Assembly (NCBI RefSeq): GCF_002374315.1
Contig: NZ_NWUX01000007.1
Location: forward strand, 62,001-126,000
Source of the DNA: Vreelandella nigrificans
GTDB lineage: Bacteria; Pseudomonadota; Gammaproteobacteria; Pseudomonadales; Halomonadaceae
Direction of reading: 5' to 3'
Length of the DNA stretch: 64,000 nucleotides
A program made the position numbers and the translations under genes. The notes under the pieces are model-generated. The model worked only from the letters and a program-made list of their open reading frames with translations. It did not search any database and was not told the DNA's origin. Positions 9,573-20,751 of this stretch are shown here, in pieces; the stretch's first letter is position 1, and the number at the start of each line of letters is the position of its first letter.

Positions 9573-10946
9573 ATGAAGATTATTATTTTAGGTGCCGGCC
9601 AAGTCGGTGCCACCCTGGCGGAGCACCTCGCCCGCGAAGAGAATGACATCACCGTTGTCGATACCGACGGCTCGAAACTGCGCGGACTGCACACCAAGCT
9701 GGATATTCGTACCGTCACAGGTGCCGCTTCGTATCCGATTGTGCTACGTCAGGCGGGCTGTGAAGACGCAGATATGCTAATCGCGGTGACCAATAGCGAC
9801 GAAGTCAATATGATCGCTTGCCAAGTAGCACATACGCTGTTTCGCACCCCCACCAAAATTGCCCGCGTTCGCTCAACGGCTTACCTAACTCGAAAAGGGC
9901 TGTTTGCCCACGAAGCAATTCCTATTGATGTACTGATCAGCCCCGAGCAGGTGGTCACGGATCATGTGCGCCGTCTAATTGAGCACCCCGGCGCGCTGCA
10001 GGTCTTGGAGTTTGCCGGTGGCTTGGTGCAACTGGTAGCAGTAAAGGCATTCTACGGTGGCCCACTGGTGGGGCAGGATTTAGCCTTTTTAGCCAAGCAC
10101 ATGCCCAATGTGGAAACGCGTGTGGCGGCAATCTACCGCCGCAACCGGCCGATTATTCCCCGTGGCGACACAGTAATTGAAGCCGACGACGAGGTGTTTT
10201 TCCTGGCGGCACGGCGCGATATTCGTGCGGTAATGAGCGAGCTACGCCGTGTTGAGCGGGATTTCCGCCGGGTAGTGATTGCCGGAGGCGGCAATATTGG
10301 TGAGCGCTTGGCCGAACACCTGGAGCATAGCCATCAGGTCAAGATTATCGAGCACAATTTAGAGCGCTGCACTGCGCTTTCAGAGCGGCTTGACCGTACG
10401 GTGGTACTTCACGGCAGCGCCACCAGCAAGCGGCTGCTGGAAGAAGAGAATATCGAAGAGTGCGATATCTTTTGTGCCCTGACCAACGACGACGAGGTGA
10501 ATATTATGTCGTCGCTGCTGGCCAAACGCTTGGGAGCCAAGAAGGTACTGACGCTGATTAACAATGCTGCCTACGTGGACTTGGTTCAGGGGGGGGAAAT
10601 CGATATTGCCATTTCCCCCCAGCAAGCAACCATCGGCAGCCTGCTTACTCACGTCCGCCGAGGCGATATTGTCAACGTACACTCGCTGCGCCGTGGCGCG
10701 GCGGAAGCCATCGAGGCTATCGCCCACGGTGATAAACAGTCCTCCAAGGTTGTGGGCCGTACCATTGCTGAGATAAATCTGCCTGAAGGCACCACCATAG
10801 GAGCCATTGTGCGAGGCAAAGAGGTCATCATTGGCCATGGAGATGTGATGGTAGAGAGCGGTGACCACGTCATTCTATTCGTGATCGATAAGCGGCGCAT
10901 TCGTGATGTGGAGCGGCTATTCCAAGTGGGTTTAACGTTCTTTTAA
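9573..10946 (+). CDS. trkA: Trk system K+ uptake regulatory protein TrkA
   Basis: TrkA is the cytoplasmic NAD(H)/ATP-binding gating subunit for TrkH/TrkG channels. The 457 residues consist of two RCK units, each with a Rossmann RCK_N domain (GAGQVG at residues 7-12, GGGNIG near 238) and an RCK_C domain. The start ATG at 9573 gives the canonical [13 protein letters not shown] terminus; the upstream in-frame GTG at 9558 would add five residues and is less likely. It is divergent from kdp. Finding trkA and trkH on either side of kdpFABCDE places low- and high-affinity K+ uptake in one locus. Confidence 0.97.
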   Translation: MKIIILGAGQVGATLAEHLAREENDITVVDTDGSKLRGLHTKLDIRTVTGAASYPIVLRQAGCEDADMLIAVTNSDEVNMIACQVAHTLFRTPTKIARVRSTAYLTRKGLFAHEAIPIDVLISPEQVVTDHVRRLIEHPGALQVLEFAGGLVQLVAVKAFYGGPLVGQDLAFLAKHMPNVETRVAAIYRRNRPIIPRGDTVIEADDEVFFLAARRDIRAVMSELRRVERDFRRVVIAGGGNIGERLAEHLEHSHQVKIIEHNLERCTALSERLDRTVVLHGSATSKRLLEEENIEECDIFCALTNDDEVNIMSSLLAKRLGAKKVLTLINNAAYVDLVQGGEIDIAISPQQATIGSLLTHVRRGDIVNVHSLRRGAAEAIEAIAHGDKQSSKVVGRTIAEINLPEGTTIGAIVRGKEVIIGHGDVMVESGDHVILFVIDKRRIRDVERLFQVGLTFF

Positions 10947-10998
10947 GCCACTCGGAACTAGCCTCTGATGTCGTTAACATCGTTAATAGCGCTATGCG

Positions 10999-11721
10999 TT
11001 AAATTTCCACCGCGCGGCCAATAAACTCAATCGGGCCAGTCGGTAATCCGGTGGGCGAACCGGTGTCATCTTCTAGCGTGAGCTCGAAGAGCTGATTATC
11101 CTCAAGCGGCGGTAACTGGTCTAAACGCAGGCGCAGCGGTTGCCCTGGCTCGACTAGGCCAAGTGAAACCGGCGCCTGCCAATCATCTGCCTTGGTCCAG
11201 AACTCCAGCGCTTTTCCTTCGGGCACTTCAAAAGTGCCCAACGGGATCAGCTGAATCTCTTGACGGTTGGCGGCCTGCACGACCCACCCTGCTGATTGAG
11301 TTTGCGGCGCTAATAGCACCACTATGTATTCCGGTGTAATTGGTGCGGTGGTGACCTTAGTTAGCATCACACCCATCGTCACCGCGGCAGCCAAACCAAG
11401 ACCAGTAGCAGCACGCCAAAATGGCAGGCTGTGCACCAAGCGGCGAGGCGTTGGCACCGCCCTTGGAACACGCGCTGATCTTTTCGATGCGGCTTGCATG
11501 CTGCGCTCTATGCGCGGCCATAAATAATCTGATGGGGTAACAGGATCAACTATCGCAGTGTAGGGGAAAAACTGCTCTTCCCAGGCAGCGACGATGGTTT
11601 GTAATTCTGGGTCGTTGACCAAGCGTGCCTCAAAGGCTTCTCGCTCAGCGATGGGTAATGAACCTAATACGTACTCCCCTGCAAGTGCCTGAAGGTCATC
11701 GTTTTCGTTTGAACGCGTCAT
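10999..11721 (-). CDS. Anti-sigma factor (RskA/anti-sigma-K family)
   Basis: This is a membrane-anchored anti-sigma factor predicted to hold the ECF sigma factor encoded just upstream. It has an N-terminal zinc-less anti-sigma domain with ALAGEYVLGSLPIAERE (about residues 10-28), one transmembrane helix (about 108-125) and a periplasmic RskA-type domain (about 130-240) with GWVVQ and LEFWTK motifs. The start is taken at the ATG at 11721 because it overlaps the sigma stop as ATGA, typical of sigma/anti-sigma coupling. Its 3' end converges on trkA. The inducing signal is unknown. Confidence 0.9.
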   Translation of the reverse strand: MTRSNENDDLQALAGEYVLGSLPIAEREAFEARLVNDPELQTIVAAWEEQFFPYTAIVDPVTPSDYLWPRIERSMQAASKRSARVPRAVPTPRRLVHSLPFWRAATGLGLAAAVTMGVMLTKVTTAPITPEYIVVLLAPQTQSAGWVVQAANRQEIQLIPLGTFEVPEGKALEFWTKADDWQAPVSLGLVEPGQPLRLRLDQLPPLEDNQLFELTLEDDTGSPTGLPTGPIEFIGRAVEI

Positions 11722-12299
11722 GACATACACTCCCGCAGGCGAAGCAAACTTCGCTTAATCCAGGCTTTGACAGTGCCTAGCGGCGCGCCGGTGTGTGCAG
11801 AAATTTCGGCATGACTTAACCCATCCACGTAAGCATGTAGCACACAGTTTCGGCGCTCGGTTTCCAACTGCTGCAAACACTCATCCATCTGCTGGCCAGT
11901 CTGCCAGTCAAAGGCCTCTGCCGTCGTCGATAGCGACTGCTGGTAGGTATCATCATCGGCTAGTTCACCAGGGTCGTTAACGTCTACACTGATTTCACGG
12001 TCGCGCTGGCGAATAGCATTTAATGCTAAGTGGCGGGCAATACTGAATATCCAGGTACGGGCAGAGCCCCGTTCGGGGTCGAAACTATCGGCACGCTGCC
12101 AGATATTCAGGCAGGCATCGTGGACAATGTCTTCGGCCATACCGCGGTCTTTCACAATGCGCATAACAACGCCAAGCAGTCTGGCACCCTCTTGACGATA
12201 GAGCTGCTGTAACGCCACTTGTTCACCGCGCGCGCAGCGGGCAAGTGTATCGGTATAATCGAAGTCGTTGGCTATCGTAGACCCACCTATATCAGACAC
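11718..12299 (-). CDS. ECF RNA polymerase sigma factor (SigK-like)
   Basis: This is an extracytoplasmic-function sigma factor of 193 aa. Sigma region 2 (about residues 25-95) contains AEDIVHDACLNIWQRADSF and the -10-recognition helix TWIFSIARHLALNAIR. Region 4 (about 135-190) has an HTH, LSHAEISAHTGAPLGTVKAWI. It is co-transcribed with the anti-sigma gene through a 4 bp overlap. The downstream regulon is not visible, but the adjacent secreted DUF3455 gene on the same strand is a plausible target. The 5' leader (12300-12400) carries strong hairpins. Confidence 0.93.
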   Translation of the reverse strand: MSDIGGSTIANDFDYTDTLARCARGEQVALQQLYRQEGARLLGVVMRIVKDRGMAEDIVHDACLNIWQRADSFDPERGSARTWIFSIARHLALNAIRQRDREISVDVNDPGELADDDTYQQSLSTTAEAFDWQTGQQMDECLQQLETERRNCVLHAYVDGLSHAEISAHTGAPLGTVKAWIKRSLLRLRECMS

Positions 12300-12365
12300 A
12301 TGCTAGCTCCCTGGTGACGCGCCGATACTATCACCAATACTGACGCTCTCTTGGCTAGCATAGCT

Positions 12366-12394
12366 GCTAGAGACTCGTGAGACGAGCCTCTAGC
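12366..12394 (-). repeat. 13-bp inverted repeat upstream of the ECF sigma gene
   Basis: GCTAGAGACTCGT and ACGAGCCTCTAGC form a hairpin with a 3-nt loop and one mismatch. An overlapping competing repeat, CTAGCA/TGCTAG (12355-12370), lies next to it. No T-run follows on either strand, so it is not a clear terminator. It could be a leader structure or an operator for the sigma operon. Confidence 0.6.
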
Positions 12395-12445
12395 CTTACT
12401 TAGATGTGTTTCTTGAGAAAAGTATTACTTAGCAAAGATGTTGCT

Positions 12446-12473
12446 AAAAAACTAAGCCATTAGAGGGCTTAGT
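12446..12473 (-). terminator. Rho-independent terminator of the DUF3455 gene
   Basis: On the minus strand the stem ACTAAGCC/GGCTTAGT with a 7-nt loop is followed directly by a run of six T. The stop codon of the DUF3455 gene lies inside the left arm. Textbook intrinsic terminator. Confidence 0.85.
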
Positions 12474-12993
12474 TGGCTGTCCAGAAAATATAATCTGCCT
12501 GATAAGTCACGACCGCGGTAGCGCCGTCATGACCGTCATCGCAGGCCACATCAGGTGCGACACCACCTTGAGTGTTCAGGCGTTGAATATAGCTAACGCC
12601 AGCCATTGCACCTTCGCCTTCCGTAGGATTCGCTTCAACGAGTTGCAAAGGAATGTTGCCATCACCATTCGTGGCAATTGCCAGCTGAGTGCCCGTAATC
12701 TTGGAGCCATCCAACGCTTCCCAAGTGGCAGGCGGGCCGTAGTAGCTACCTACTTGAGTGCCGTCACTGTCGTTCAGTGCAGCGTGCGGGCTTTTAAATA
12801 CCCAGCCCATAGCCCCGTCGTCTTTGGCTTCACACATGTAGGTAATCGCACCAACACCTACTGTTTCCAGAGCAACGGTATTGCCCTCGGGCACTTGAAC
12901 GTCGGCAGGCGTCATATCGGCCAGCGCAACGTGACTGAAGGATACAATCAAGGTAGCGGCGAGTGCTGCACGCGTAAGAGGTTGGATAGTCAT
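12469..12993 (-). CDS. Secreted DUF3455 domain protein
   Basis: This is a 174-residue protein with an N-terminal signal peptide (about 25 residues, cleavage near VALA-D). The body shows the DUF3455 pattern: VQVPEGNTVALETVGVGAITYMCEA (split over 33-57), then WVFKSPHAAL, the YYGPPATWEALDGSKI region, YIQRLNTQGG and a terminal YQADYIFWTAN. DUF3455 proteins are small envelope proteins of unknown biochemical function. The start at 12993 follows AAGGAG with 7 bp spacing; the in-frame codon at 13023 has no such site. Proximity to the ECF sigma pair suggests stress-linked expression, but that is inference. Confidence 0.9.
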   Translation of the reverse strand: MTIQPLTRAALAATLIVSFSHVALADMTPADVQVPEGNTVALETVGVGAITYMCEAKDDGAMGWVFKSPHAALNDSDGTQVGSYYGPPATWEALDGSKITGTQLAIATNGDGNIPLQLVEANPTEGEGAMAGVSYIQRLNTQGGVAPDVACDDGHDGATAVVTYQADYIFWTAN

Positions 12994-13094
12994 TTCAGTC
13001 TCCTTGGGTTTTGTATCAACCACTGCAAAGTGTGGCTGTATAGGGGATACACACGAGGAGACGTTTTGGATGCACTTTAGCTATAGAAAAAATT

Positions 13095-13126
13095 AAAAAA
13101 ACGCCCCAAAAAAATTTGAGGCGCTT
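13095..13126 (-). terminator. Intrinsic terminator downstream of the MalK-like gene
   Basis: Minus-strand transcript: stem AAAGCGCCTC.../...GGGGCG with G-U pairs, then seven T. It lies 27 bp after the ATPase stop codon and would end the minus-strand alpha-glucoside transcript. Confidence 0.75.
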
Positions 13127-13152
13127 TATTGCTATATAAATCAGCTTATTGA

Positions 13153-14268
13153 TTATTGGCTAACGCCGTCTACTTCAACCTGCCGGGGACATGCCTTGCC
13201 GTGCTGATCAAATAGGTGGCAGTGCTGGCCCGCTAGCCCTAAATGCACCGTTTGGCCCTCCTCCAGGTGGGTCAAACCGTCTAAGCGCTGGGTTAGCGGA
13301 ACGTCGATGCCTACTACCCGCCAATGCGCCAGCGTTTCGTAACCCAGCTTCTCCGCCACCATTAAGGTCGCACTCAACGTGGCTTCCGCCTCCTCGGCTG
13401 CCACAAAATCTTCCGCCCGCAGACCAAGCGTTGCGCTATCCCCTGGCTGAAGATGCTTGCCATTGACCGCCACTGCCAGCGTGTCACCGCTATGTAGACG
13501 CACCACCGTTCGTCGCTCGCCTGGATCTACCACCGTCACGGGGAAGGTATTAATGCGCGGCGAGCCGATGAACTCGGCCACTTCAAGGGTTTTAGGGAAG
13601 TGATAGAGCGAGAGCGGCGCGCCGACCTGGGCGATACGGCCACGGGAAAGCAGCACAATACGGTCAGCCAGAGTCATCGCTTCCACTTGGTCGTGGGTCA
13701 CGTAGATCATGGTGGCGTTCAGGCGCTTATGCAGCGCCGCAATCTGCACTCGCATATCCACCCGCAGGGCGGCATCCAGATTAGAGAGCGGCTCATCGAA
13801 CAGAAACACCGCTGGCTCTTTTACCAAGGTTCGGCCAATAGCGACCCTCTGACGCTGGCCACCGGAAAGGTCTTTGGGCTTGCGCTCAAGCAGTTCAGTT
13901 AAGTGCAGCATTTCAGCGGCATGCTGCACGCGGCGATGAATTTCGGCTTTATCAGTACGCGCCAGCTTTAAGCCAAACGCCATATTTTCCGCCACACTCA
14001 TATGCGGGTAAAGCGCATAGGATTGGAACACCATACCGATATCGCGCTCCTGGGGCGGAATCTCATTGATCCGCTGACCATCAAGCTGCATATCGCCTTC
14101 AGTGATATCTTCCAGGCCGGCAATCATACGCAGCAAGGTGGATTTTCCGCAGCCAGAGGGGCCAACGAACACCACAAACTCGCCATCCTCAATCGTTAGG
14201 TCGATATCCCGAGAGATTTCCACGCCGCCAAAGGATTTCCCGATGCCACTAAGCGTTAAACGTCCCAT
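13153..14268 (-). CDS. ABC transporter ATP-binding protein, MalK/UgpC type (copy 1)
   Basis: This is the ATPase subunit of a carbohydrate importer (CUT1 class), 371 aa. Walker A GPSGCGKST is near residues 37-45, the Q loop is MVFQSYALYPHMS, the signature is LSGGQRQR, Walker B is VFLFDEPLSNLD and the H loop is YVTHD. A C-terminal OB/TOBE regulatory domain runs from about 240. The ATG at 14268 overlaps the 3' end of the alpha-glucosidase gene by 13 bp, so it is coupled to that gene. No permease lies in this arm. It probably serves as a second energiser for the permeases encoded on the plus strand at 22-24 kb, which have their own ATPase at 25.9 kb. Confidence 0.93.
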   Translation of the reverse strand: MGRLTLSGIGKSFGGVEISRDIDLTIEDGEFVVFVGPSGCGKSTLLRMIAGLEDITEGDMQLDGQRINEIPPQERDIGMVFQSYALYPHMSVAENMAFGLKLARTDKAEIHRRVQHAAEMLHLTELLERKPKDLSGGQRQRVAIGRTLVKEPAVFLFDEPLSNLDAALRVDMRVQIAALHKRLNATMIYVTHDQVEAMTLADRIVLLSRGRIAQVGAPLSLYHFPKTLEVAEFIGSPRINTFPVTVVDPGERRTVVRLHSGDTLAVAVNGKHLQPGDSATLGLRAEDFVAAEEAEATLSATLMVAEKLGYETLAHWRVVGIDVPLTQRLDGLTHLEEGQTVHLGLAGQHCHLFDQHGKACPRQVEVDGVSQ

Positions 14269-15935
14269 GGTGCGTTCTCCTCGGTTTGTGGGCAACGGGC
14301 AATCGCCACGCCGTATGGTGGCAGCATCAGTTGGCCACCCTGCCACTCGCCGCTTAGCCATGCAGGAGCATTCTGGAGAGATGCTGCGCTCTCAGAAGCC
14401 GAGTGAGTGATGGTTTGATCACTAAAGTTTAGCGCAATCAGCAACCGTGTTTGCTGGTAGGTGCGCTCTAAACAGAGCACATCGTCACGCACAGCGTGAT
14501 AGCGTACATCGCCTTTTACTAACGCGGGCTGGGTGCGGCGGAACGCTAAAAACTCACGGTAGGTATTGAGCAATGAACTGGCATCGTTCTCTTGCTGGTC
14601 AACGGCGAGACTGGCGTGAGACTCAGGCACCGGCAGCCATGGTGTGGCACTGCTAAAGCCAGCGTGCTGCACATCAGCTTGCCAGGGCTGCGGCGTTCGA
14701 CAGCCATCTCGGCCTTTATAGGCAGGCCAAAAGGTAATGCCAGCAGGGTCAACTAACTGCTCAAACGTAAGCTCCGCTTCTGGCAAGCCCAGTTCTTCAC
14801 CTTGATAGAGGCACACACTGCCGCGCTGAGTAAGCAAAAATGCCATATACAAACGCAGCTTATCCAATTGCCCTTCGGCCTGCCAGCGGGTGGCAAGACG
14901 GGTAACATCGTGGTTACCTAGCGCCCAGCAGGGCCAACCGTCGCCAATCCGCGCTTCCATTTCGGTGAGCGTTTTATGCAAATAACCAGGGTCGGCTTTG
15001 TCGGTTAGCAGGTTAAAGGAGTAGCACATGTGCAAGCGCTTGCCACCCTGGGAATATTCAGCCATCACACCCAAGGCGTCGTCATCACCAACTTCACCGA
15101 CGCTGGTCGTGCCTGGGTACTCGTCTAACAAACCGCGTAGACGCTCTAAAAACACTAAGTTTTCCGGCTGGGTTTTATCGTATTGATGTAGCTGATAGCC
15201 ATAGGGGTTGTCTGGACGAACGCCTAAAAAGCTTTCAATCACTTCTTCGCGCGGTGGATTATCTTTTAATTCGCCGTGGGTGCAGAAGTTCACCGCGTCG
15301 AGCCGGAATCCATCTACCCCCCTCTCCAGCCAGAAGCGCACTTCTTCTAGCATGGCGTCTACCACGGCGGGAGTGCGGAAATTAAGATCCGGCTGGCTCG
15401 CTAGGAAGTTATGCAGGTAGTACTGGCAGCGGCGCGTATCCCACTGCCAGGCGCTACCACCAAACACCGATTGCCAGTTGGTCGGCGGCGCACCATCAGG
15501 TTTGGGATCGGCCCAGACATACCAGTCTGCTTTCGGGTTATCACGACTTTTGCGGCTCTCTTCAAACCAGGCGTGCTGGTCAGAGGTATGCGACATCACC
15601 TGGTCAATCGTCACCTTCAGCCCTCTGGCATGAGCAGCCTCTACTAGGCGATCAAAATCTTCCAAGGTACCAAACATCGGGTCAACACCACGATAATCGC
15701 TAATATCGTAGCCGAAGTCCTTCATAGGCGAGGTGAAAAACGGCGATAACCAGATGGCATCGACGTTTAGCGAGGCAATGTAATCAAGTTTATCGATCAC
15801 CCCTTTTAAGTCACCAATACCATCGCCCCGACTATCCATAAAGCTGCGCGGATAAACTTGGTAAATCACTGCACCACGCCACCAATCAGCCCCCTGACTG
15901 CCTACATAGTGGGAAGTAGAAGTTGTCTGCATCAT
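14256..15935 (-). CDS. GH13 alpha-glucosidase (copy 1)
   Basis: This is a cytoplasmic glycoside hydrolase family 13 enzyme that hydrolyses alpha-glucosides such as maltose or trehalose-like disaccharides. The (beta/alpha)8 barrel motifs are present: WWRGAVIYQVYPRSF at the N terminus, the catalytic nucleophile region GFRLDAVNF, the acid/base region TTSVGEVGDD and the transition-state Asp in ALGNHDVTR. It is closely related to copy 2 at 24.1 kb but clearly diverged. The ATG at 15935 lies shortly before the conserved WWRG start. A GTG at 15992 has an even stronger ribosome-binding site (gggggaggag) and would add 19 residues, so the start is uncertain. Confidence 0.92.
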   Translation of the reverse strand: MMQTTSTSHYVGSQGADWWRGAVIYQVYPRSFMDSRGDGIGDLKGVIDKLDYIASLNVDAIWLSPFFTSPMKDFGYDISDYRGVDPMFGTLEDFDRLVEAAHARGLKVTIDQVMSHTSDQHAWFEESRKSRDNPKADWYVWADPKPDGAPPTNWQSVFGGSAWQWDTRRCQYYLHNFLASQPDLNFRTPAVVDAMLEEVRFWLERGVDGFRLDAVNFCTHGELKDNPPREEVIESFLGVRPDNPYGYQLHQYDKTQPENLVFLERLRGLLDEYPGTTSVGEVGDDDALGVMAEYSQGGKRLHMCYSFNLLTDKADPGYLHKTLTEMEARIGDGWPCWALGNHDVTRLATRWQAEGQLDKLRLYMAFLLTQRGSVCLYQGEELGLPEAELTFEQLVDPAGITFWPAYKGRDGCRTPQPWQADVQHAGFSSATPWLPVPESHASLAVDQQENDASSLLNTYREFLAFRRTQPALVKGDVRYHAVRDDVLCLERTYQQTRLLIALNFSDQTITHSASESAASLQNAPAWLSGEWQGGQLMLPPYGVAIARCPQTEENAPWDV

Positions 15936-16055
15936 TATTTTGTCCTTGCCTTTGCTATTGCTGGTTACTTGGCATGATGCAGGGTTGCTCACAAGATAAA
16001 CTCCTCCCCCTTAGGGGACTCTAGGCGTAGGCGTCAGGAGTAGCCAGTAGCTGTG

Positions 16056-18761
16056 CTACTCTCCCTGAATATTGGCCAGTAGCTGTCCCGCAAGCGCTAT
16101 CGCTTCGTCGCGCCTTCGAATATTCTGTTTTTGATAGAGGCTTCGGATATGAGTTTTGATAGTGGTAGGTGCTACCGATAACTGCTCGGCAATCTGCTCA
16201 TTGGACAGCCCTGCATGGATCAGACCTAGGATCTGCCACTCTCGACGAGTCAGCGGCGACGTGCGAATTAGTTCAGGCACATCCGGGCGAGCTACGATAT
16301 CGGCAATCACCGTCTCATCCAACATTAAGCGCACGGCGCTGCCAAAATCTTTCTGCCGGCTTGCTAAGGCTTGCAATCGCTCTGCACGGGCTTGCTCAAG
16401 CGGAGATAGCACGCCGCTCGCTGAAAGACTTCCCAGCAGTTCATACAGTGGCTTGCCTAAGCGTAAAAAGCTACCTACCAGTGCGGTACGCGAGGCTAGG
16501 CTCAGCGCCAGCTGTATATGCTTGCTCGCTTGGGTGACGTGACCCTGGTACCAAGCCAGCGCTGCTAGGCAAAGTTGGTTGCGGTTGGCATCAGTCACCA
16601 ACCCCAAGCGCTGGGTATGCTCTTCAAGAGCACTCAGAAGTGCATGGGCCTCGTTATAGCGGCCCAGTAACGTTAACGCACGCGCATGGTTGCGCACATT
16701 GCACTGGGAAAAATGGTTGGTGGCACTATCAACCAGTGGTGCCGGAGCTTCCTGACGCCAGCGCTCTACAGCGTCCATGTCATGGGTAGAGTGCCACCAA
16801 GCCAGCAGTGTGGCATGGGCATTCGCAACCCAGTCAATATGATAATCTCCTTCTGCGAGAATTTTTCGCAGCCGTCGCATATGGTCGGCACACTGGGCCT
16901 GATCACCACGGCTCTGGGCGACTTTGGCTAGCTGAATATGGCACTGCAAGGTCCACCGCTCGCCCTGATTATCCAGCACTGCAATGCCTTTCAAAGCAGC
17001 CTGTTCAGCTTCATCCAGGCGGTGCCACTCCCACAATACTTGGCTGCGAATGCGGTATAGAAACTCCGCAACGGGTAAATGTTCAAGCTCGGCCCACTCC
17101 AAATGAGCAAGGGCACGCTCTTGAATATCGTAGGCGGCCTGCAGACGTCCTTGGGCAACCAATACTTCTGACTGATGGCAGAACGACCATAGCAGTAGTT
17201 GGTTATCGTTATGCTGCCGCGCCTGACGTTCTACTTCACGAACTCGCTGAAGCGACTCGTCTAAATAGCCTTGTACAAAACGCGCCTCGCTCAGGATAGC
17301 CGTTGCGGTTAGTGGGGTTGACGCTAAGTAACGGGCTGGCAAGGCTAGCGCCTGCTCAGCCAACGGTGCCGCCCGTTCGGCATCGCCTTGGTTAATCGCC
17401 AACTGGGCACGCAGGGTGGCGAATTCAGCACTAAGCGCTTGCCACTCAGGCACGTCCAACTGTGCTTCAATCCAGTCAATCACTCGCGCGGTAATATCAA
17501 ACTGAAATTGAGCATGGGAGACCCAGCCATAGAGCAGCGTATGTTCGGGGCTAGTGGAAAGCCTCGGCTCTCCTAACAGCGCAAACCCCTGAGCCAATAG
17601 TGCGTAGGCACCGCTTGCCAATAGGGCTGGCCCTTGCGCAGTCAATATGCTGGCCACATCCTCAGGCACTTCGGCGAGAATCGCTTGACGCAATGCCATA
17701 ACCGGATCGTTCAGGGCTAACCATGCCTGACTTGCGCGTTGATGCAATATCCGTTGCGTGGCTAAGCTCAGCTCATGACGCCGGTGGCGGAGGTACTCGC
17801 CAAACAGCCGTTGAAAGCGGTACCACTGATCATGAGGGTCTGGACGCTCAATAAACAACCCAGCTTGTTCAAACGCTTCCAGGCGTTGGGTTAACCGTTC
17901 ACCTTCCAATAGGCGAGCCATTAACTCAGGGGAAAAGCGCTCAAGCACCCCCAGTTGCAACATTAACTCGCGCTCTTCTAGGGGCAGCGCAGCACAGAGC
18001 AGTTCGTCAAACCAAGCAACAAAGTCTGGGTGGGCACCGCTTAGTCGATCTACCAAGGCATCAAACCCTGCCCGCGTGGTGGTGCGCTCAACAAGCCAGC
18101 CCAACGCCATCACCCAACCACCGCTTCTGCGCAGCGCTCGCTCCAGGCTTACCCGAGTAGGAGGAAAGCTCAGCTGCTCGGCACACAGGGTTTGCGCTTC
18201 TTCGCTGTCAAAGGCCAACGCGTGCAGGTCAATCTCTTCTAATTCGCCTCTTAGCCGCAGGCTAGCCAAACCCAGTGCTGGCCGAGAGCGGCTGGTGAGG
18301 GTTAAGGTTAACCAGGAAGGCTGGTGACGTAGCCAGTGGGCTATCCCGGCTAAAATAGCTGGGTGGTTTAAGTGCTCAAATTCATCCACTACCAAGCGAC
18401 ACGGCCCACGCTGGGGTGGCAGCTCGCCCAGCCAGCGTTCTAGCTGCTCAACACAATCACAATCGTCTACCACAGGGGAAAGCAATACTTGCTCACTGAA
18501 CAGCGTATTTAGTGCTGCCTGCCAGTAGATTAAAAACCGTGTGGGCTGGTTATCACGCTGGTCCAGGCGTAACCACGCCGCATCTTGCTCTAGGGCGGGA
18601 AGCCGTTCAGCCAGTAGCGTGGTTTTGCCATACCCAGGAGGAGCTTGCACTATCAGTAAACGGACGCGTTCGTTTAACATGAAGTGGTCATTCAGGCGTG
18701 GCCGAGCCACCACGCTAAGCGGCAGCGATGGCGCTTTTAGTTTCTCTTGCAGTAGTGGCAT
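16056..18761 (-). CDS. malT: MalT-type ATP-dependent transcriptional activator
   Basis: This is a STAND-class LuxR-family activator of maltose/maltodextrin genes. The length of 901 aa matches E. coli MalT. There is an N-terminal P-loop APPGYGKTT (about residues 39-47) in an NB-ARC-like ATPase, a long TPR-like sensor region, and a C-terminal LuxR HTH beginning LTRREWQILGLIHAGLSNEQIA and ending in KTHIRSLYQK. The start at 18761 follows AGGAG with 7 bp spacing; the upstream extension to 18845 runs into the porin terminator. It sits between the porin and alpha-glucosidase 1, so it probably controls this arm in response to an internal maltodextrin-like inducer. Confidence 0.92.
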   Translation of the reverse strand: MPLLQEKLKAPSLPLSVVARPRLNDHFMLNERVRLLIVQAPPGYGKTTLLAERLPALEQDAAWLRLDQRDNQPTRFLIYWQAALNTLFSEQVLLSPVVDDCDCVEQLERWLGELPPQRGPCRLVVDEFEHLNHPAILAGIAHWLRHQPSWLTLTLTSRSRPALGLASLRLRGELEEIDLHALAFDSEEAQTLCAEQLSFPPTRVSLERALRRSGGWVMALGWLVERTTTRAGFDALVDRLSGAHPDFVAWFDELLCAALPLEERELMLQLGVLERFSPELMARLLEGERLTQRLEAFEQAGLFIERPDPHDQWYRFQRLFGEYLRHRRHELSLATQRILHQRASQAWLALNDPVMALRQAILAEVPEDVASILTAQGPALLASGAYALLAQGFALLGEPRLSTSPEHTLLYGWVSHAQFQFDITARVIDWIEAQLDVPEWQALSAEFATLRAQLAINQGDAERAAPLAEQALALPARYLASTPLTATAILSEARFVQGYLDESLQRVREVERQARQHNDNQLLLWSFCHQSEVLVAQGRLQAAYDIQERALAHLEWAELEHLPVAEFLYRIRSQVLWEWHRLDEAEQAALKGIAVLDNQGERWTLQCHIQLAKVAQSRGDQAQCADHMRRLRKILAEGDYHIDWVANAHATLLAWWHSTHDMDAVERWRQEAPAPLVDSATNHFSQCNVRNHARALTLLGRYNEAHALLSALEEHTQRLGLVTDANRNQLCLAALAWYQGHVTQASKHIQLALSLASRTALVGSFLRLGKPLYELLGSLSASGVLSPLEQARAERLQALASRQKDFGSAVRLMLDETVIADIVARPDVPELIRTSPLTRREWQILGLIHAGLSNEQIAEQLSVAPTTIKTHIRSLYQKQNIRRRDEAIALAGQLLANIQGE

Positions 18762-18817
18762 AAAATCTCTCCTGGGTAGCTCAGCTAATCGCCCCTCAAA
18801 CACTATTAAAGCACTAC

Positions 18818-18843
18818 AAAAAAGCCCGCGACATGTCGCGGGC
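18818..18843 (-). terminator. Intrinsic terminator of the porin gene
   Basis: GCCCGCGACATGTCGCGGGC is a perfect 20-nt palindrome followed on the minus strand by six T. It lies 50 bp past the porin stop, between the porin and malT, so malT likely has its own promoter or depends on read-through. Confidence 0.9.
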
Positions 18844-18892
18844 AACGTACATTGGAGAAGAAACAGTTAAAGGAACAATTAACCTTAATGGC

Positions 18893-20452
<1,560 letters not shown>

Positions 20453-20489
20453 CTATTGCTATCAAGCTTTATTGTTTTGAGAAATGGCT

Positions 20490-20660
20490 TTTAGAAAGTG
20501 CTTTGAGACAGTCCTTTGAGACAGCCCTTTGAGAAATTGCCTTGAAAAGTTGTTGTGAGAACCAGATGGTTTTGGGCGCTAGGGGTTGCTGTAAAAATCA
20601 GACCGTTTTGAAAACCGGACTGTTTTGAAAACCAGATTTTTGAAAACTAGCGCTTTGAAT
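20490..20660. repeat. Degenerate tandem repeats in the porin leader
   Basis: CTTTGAGACAGTC (20501) is followed directly by CTTTGAGACAGCC (20514) and a decayed third unit. Further on, GTTTTGAAAACC occurs at about 20604 and 20621 with a decayed third copy. GTTTTGAAAAC is nearly self-complementary, so the mRNA leader may fold. Confidence 0.65.
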
Positions 20661-20751
20661 CCAGCAGTTCAGGGCAGCTCCTCACGTCGCAAAACCTCAC
20701 CAATGTTGAAAAGCAACAACCTTTCAGTTCATTTCAGAGTGGAGATTAAAA

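Noticed and set aside
16000-16009. MalT-box-like GGGGAGGAGT (minus strand) before alpha-glucosidase copy 1
   Set aside because: It matches GGGGA(T/G)GAGG at 9 of 10 positions but sits where a ribosome-binding site for the GTG at 15992 would be, and no second box is nearby.
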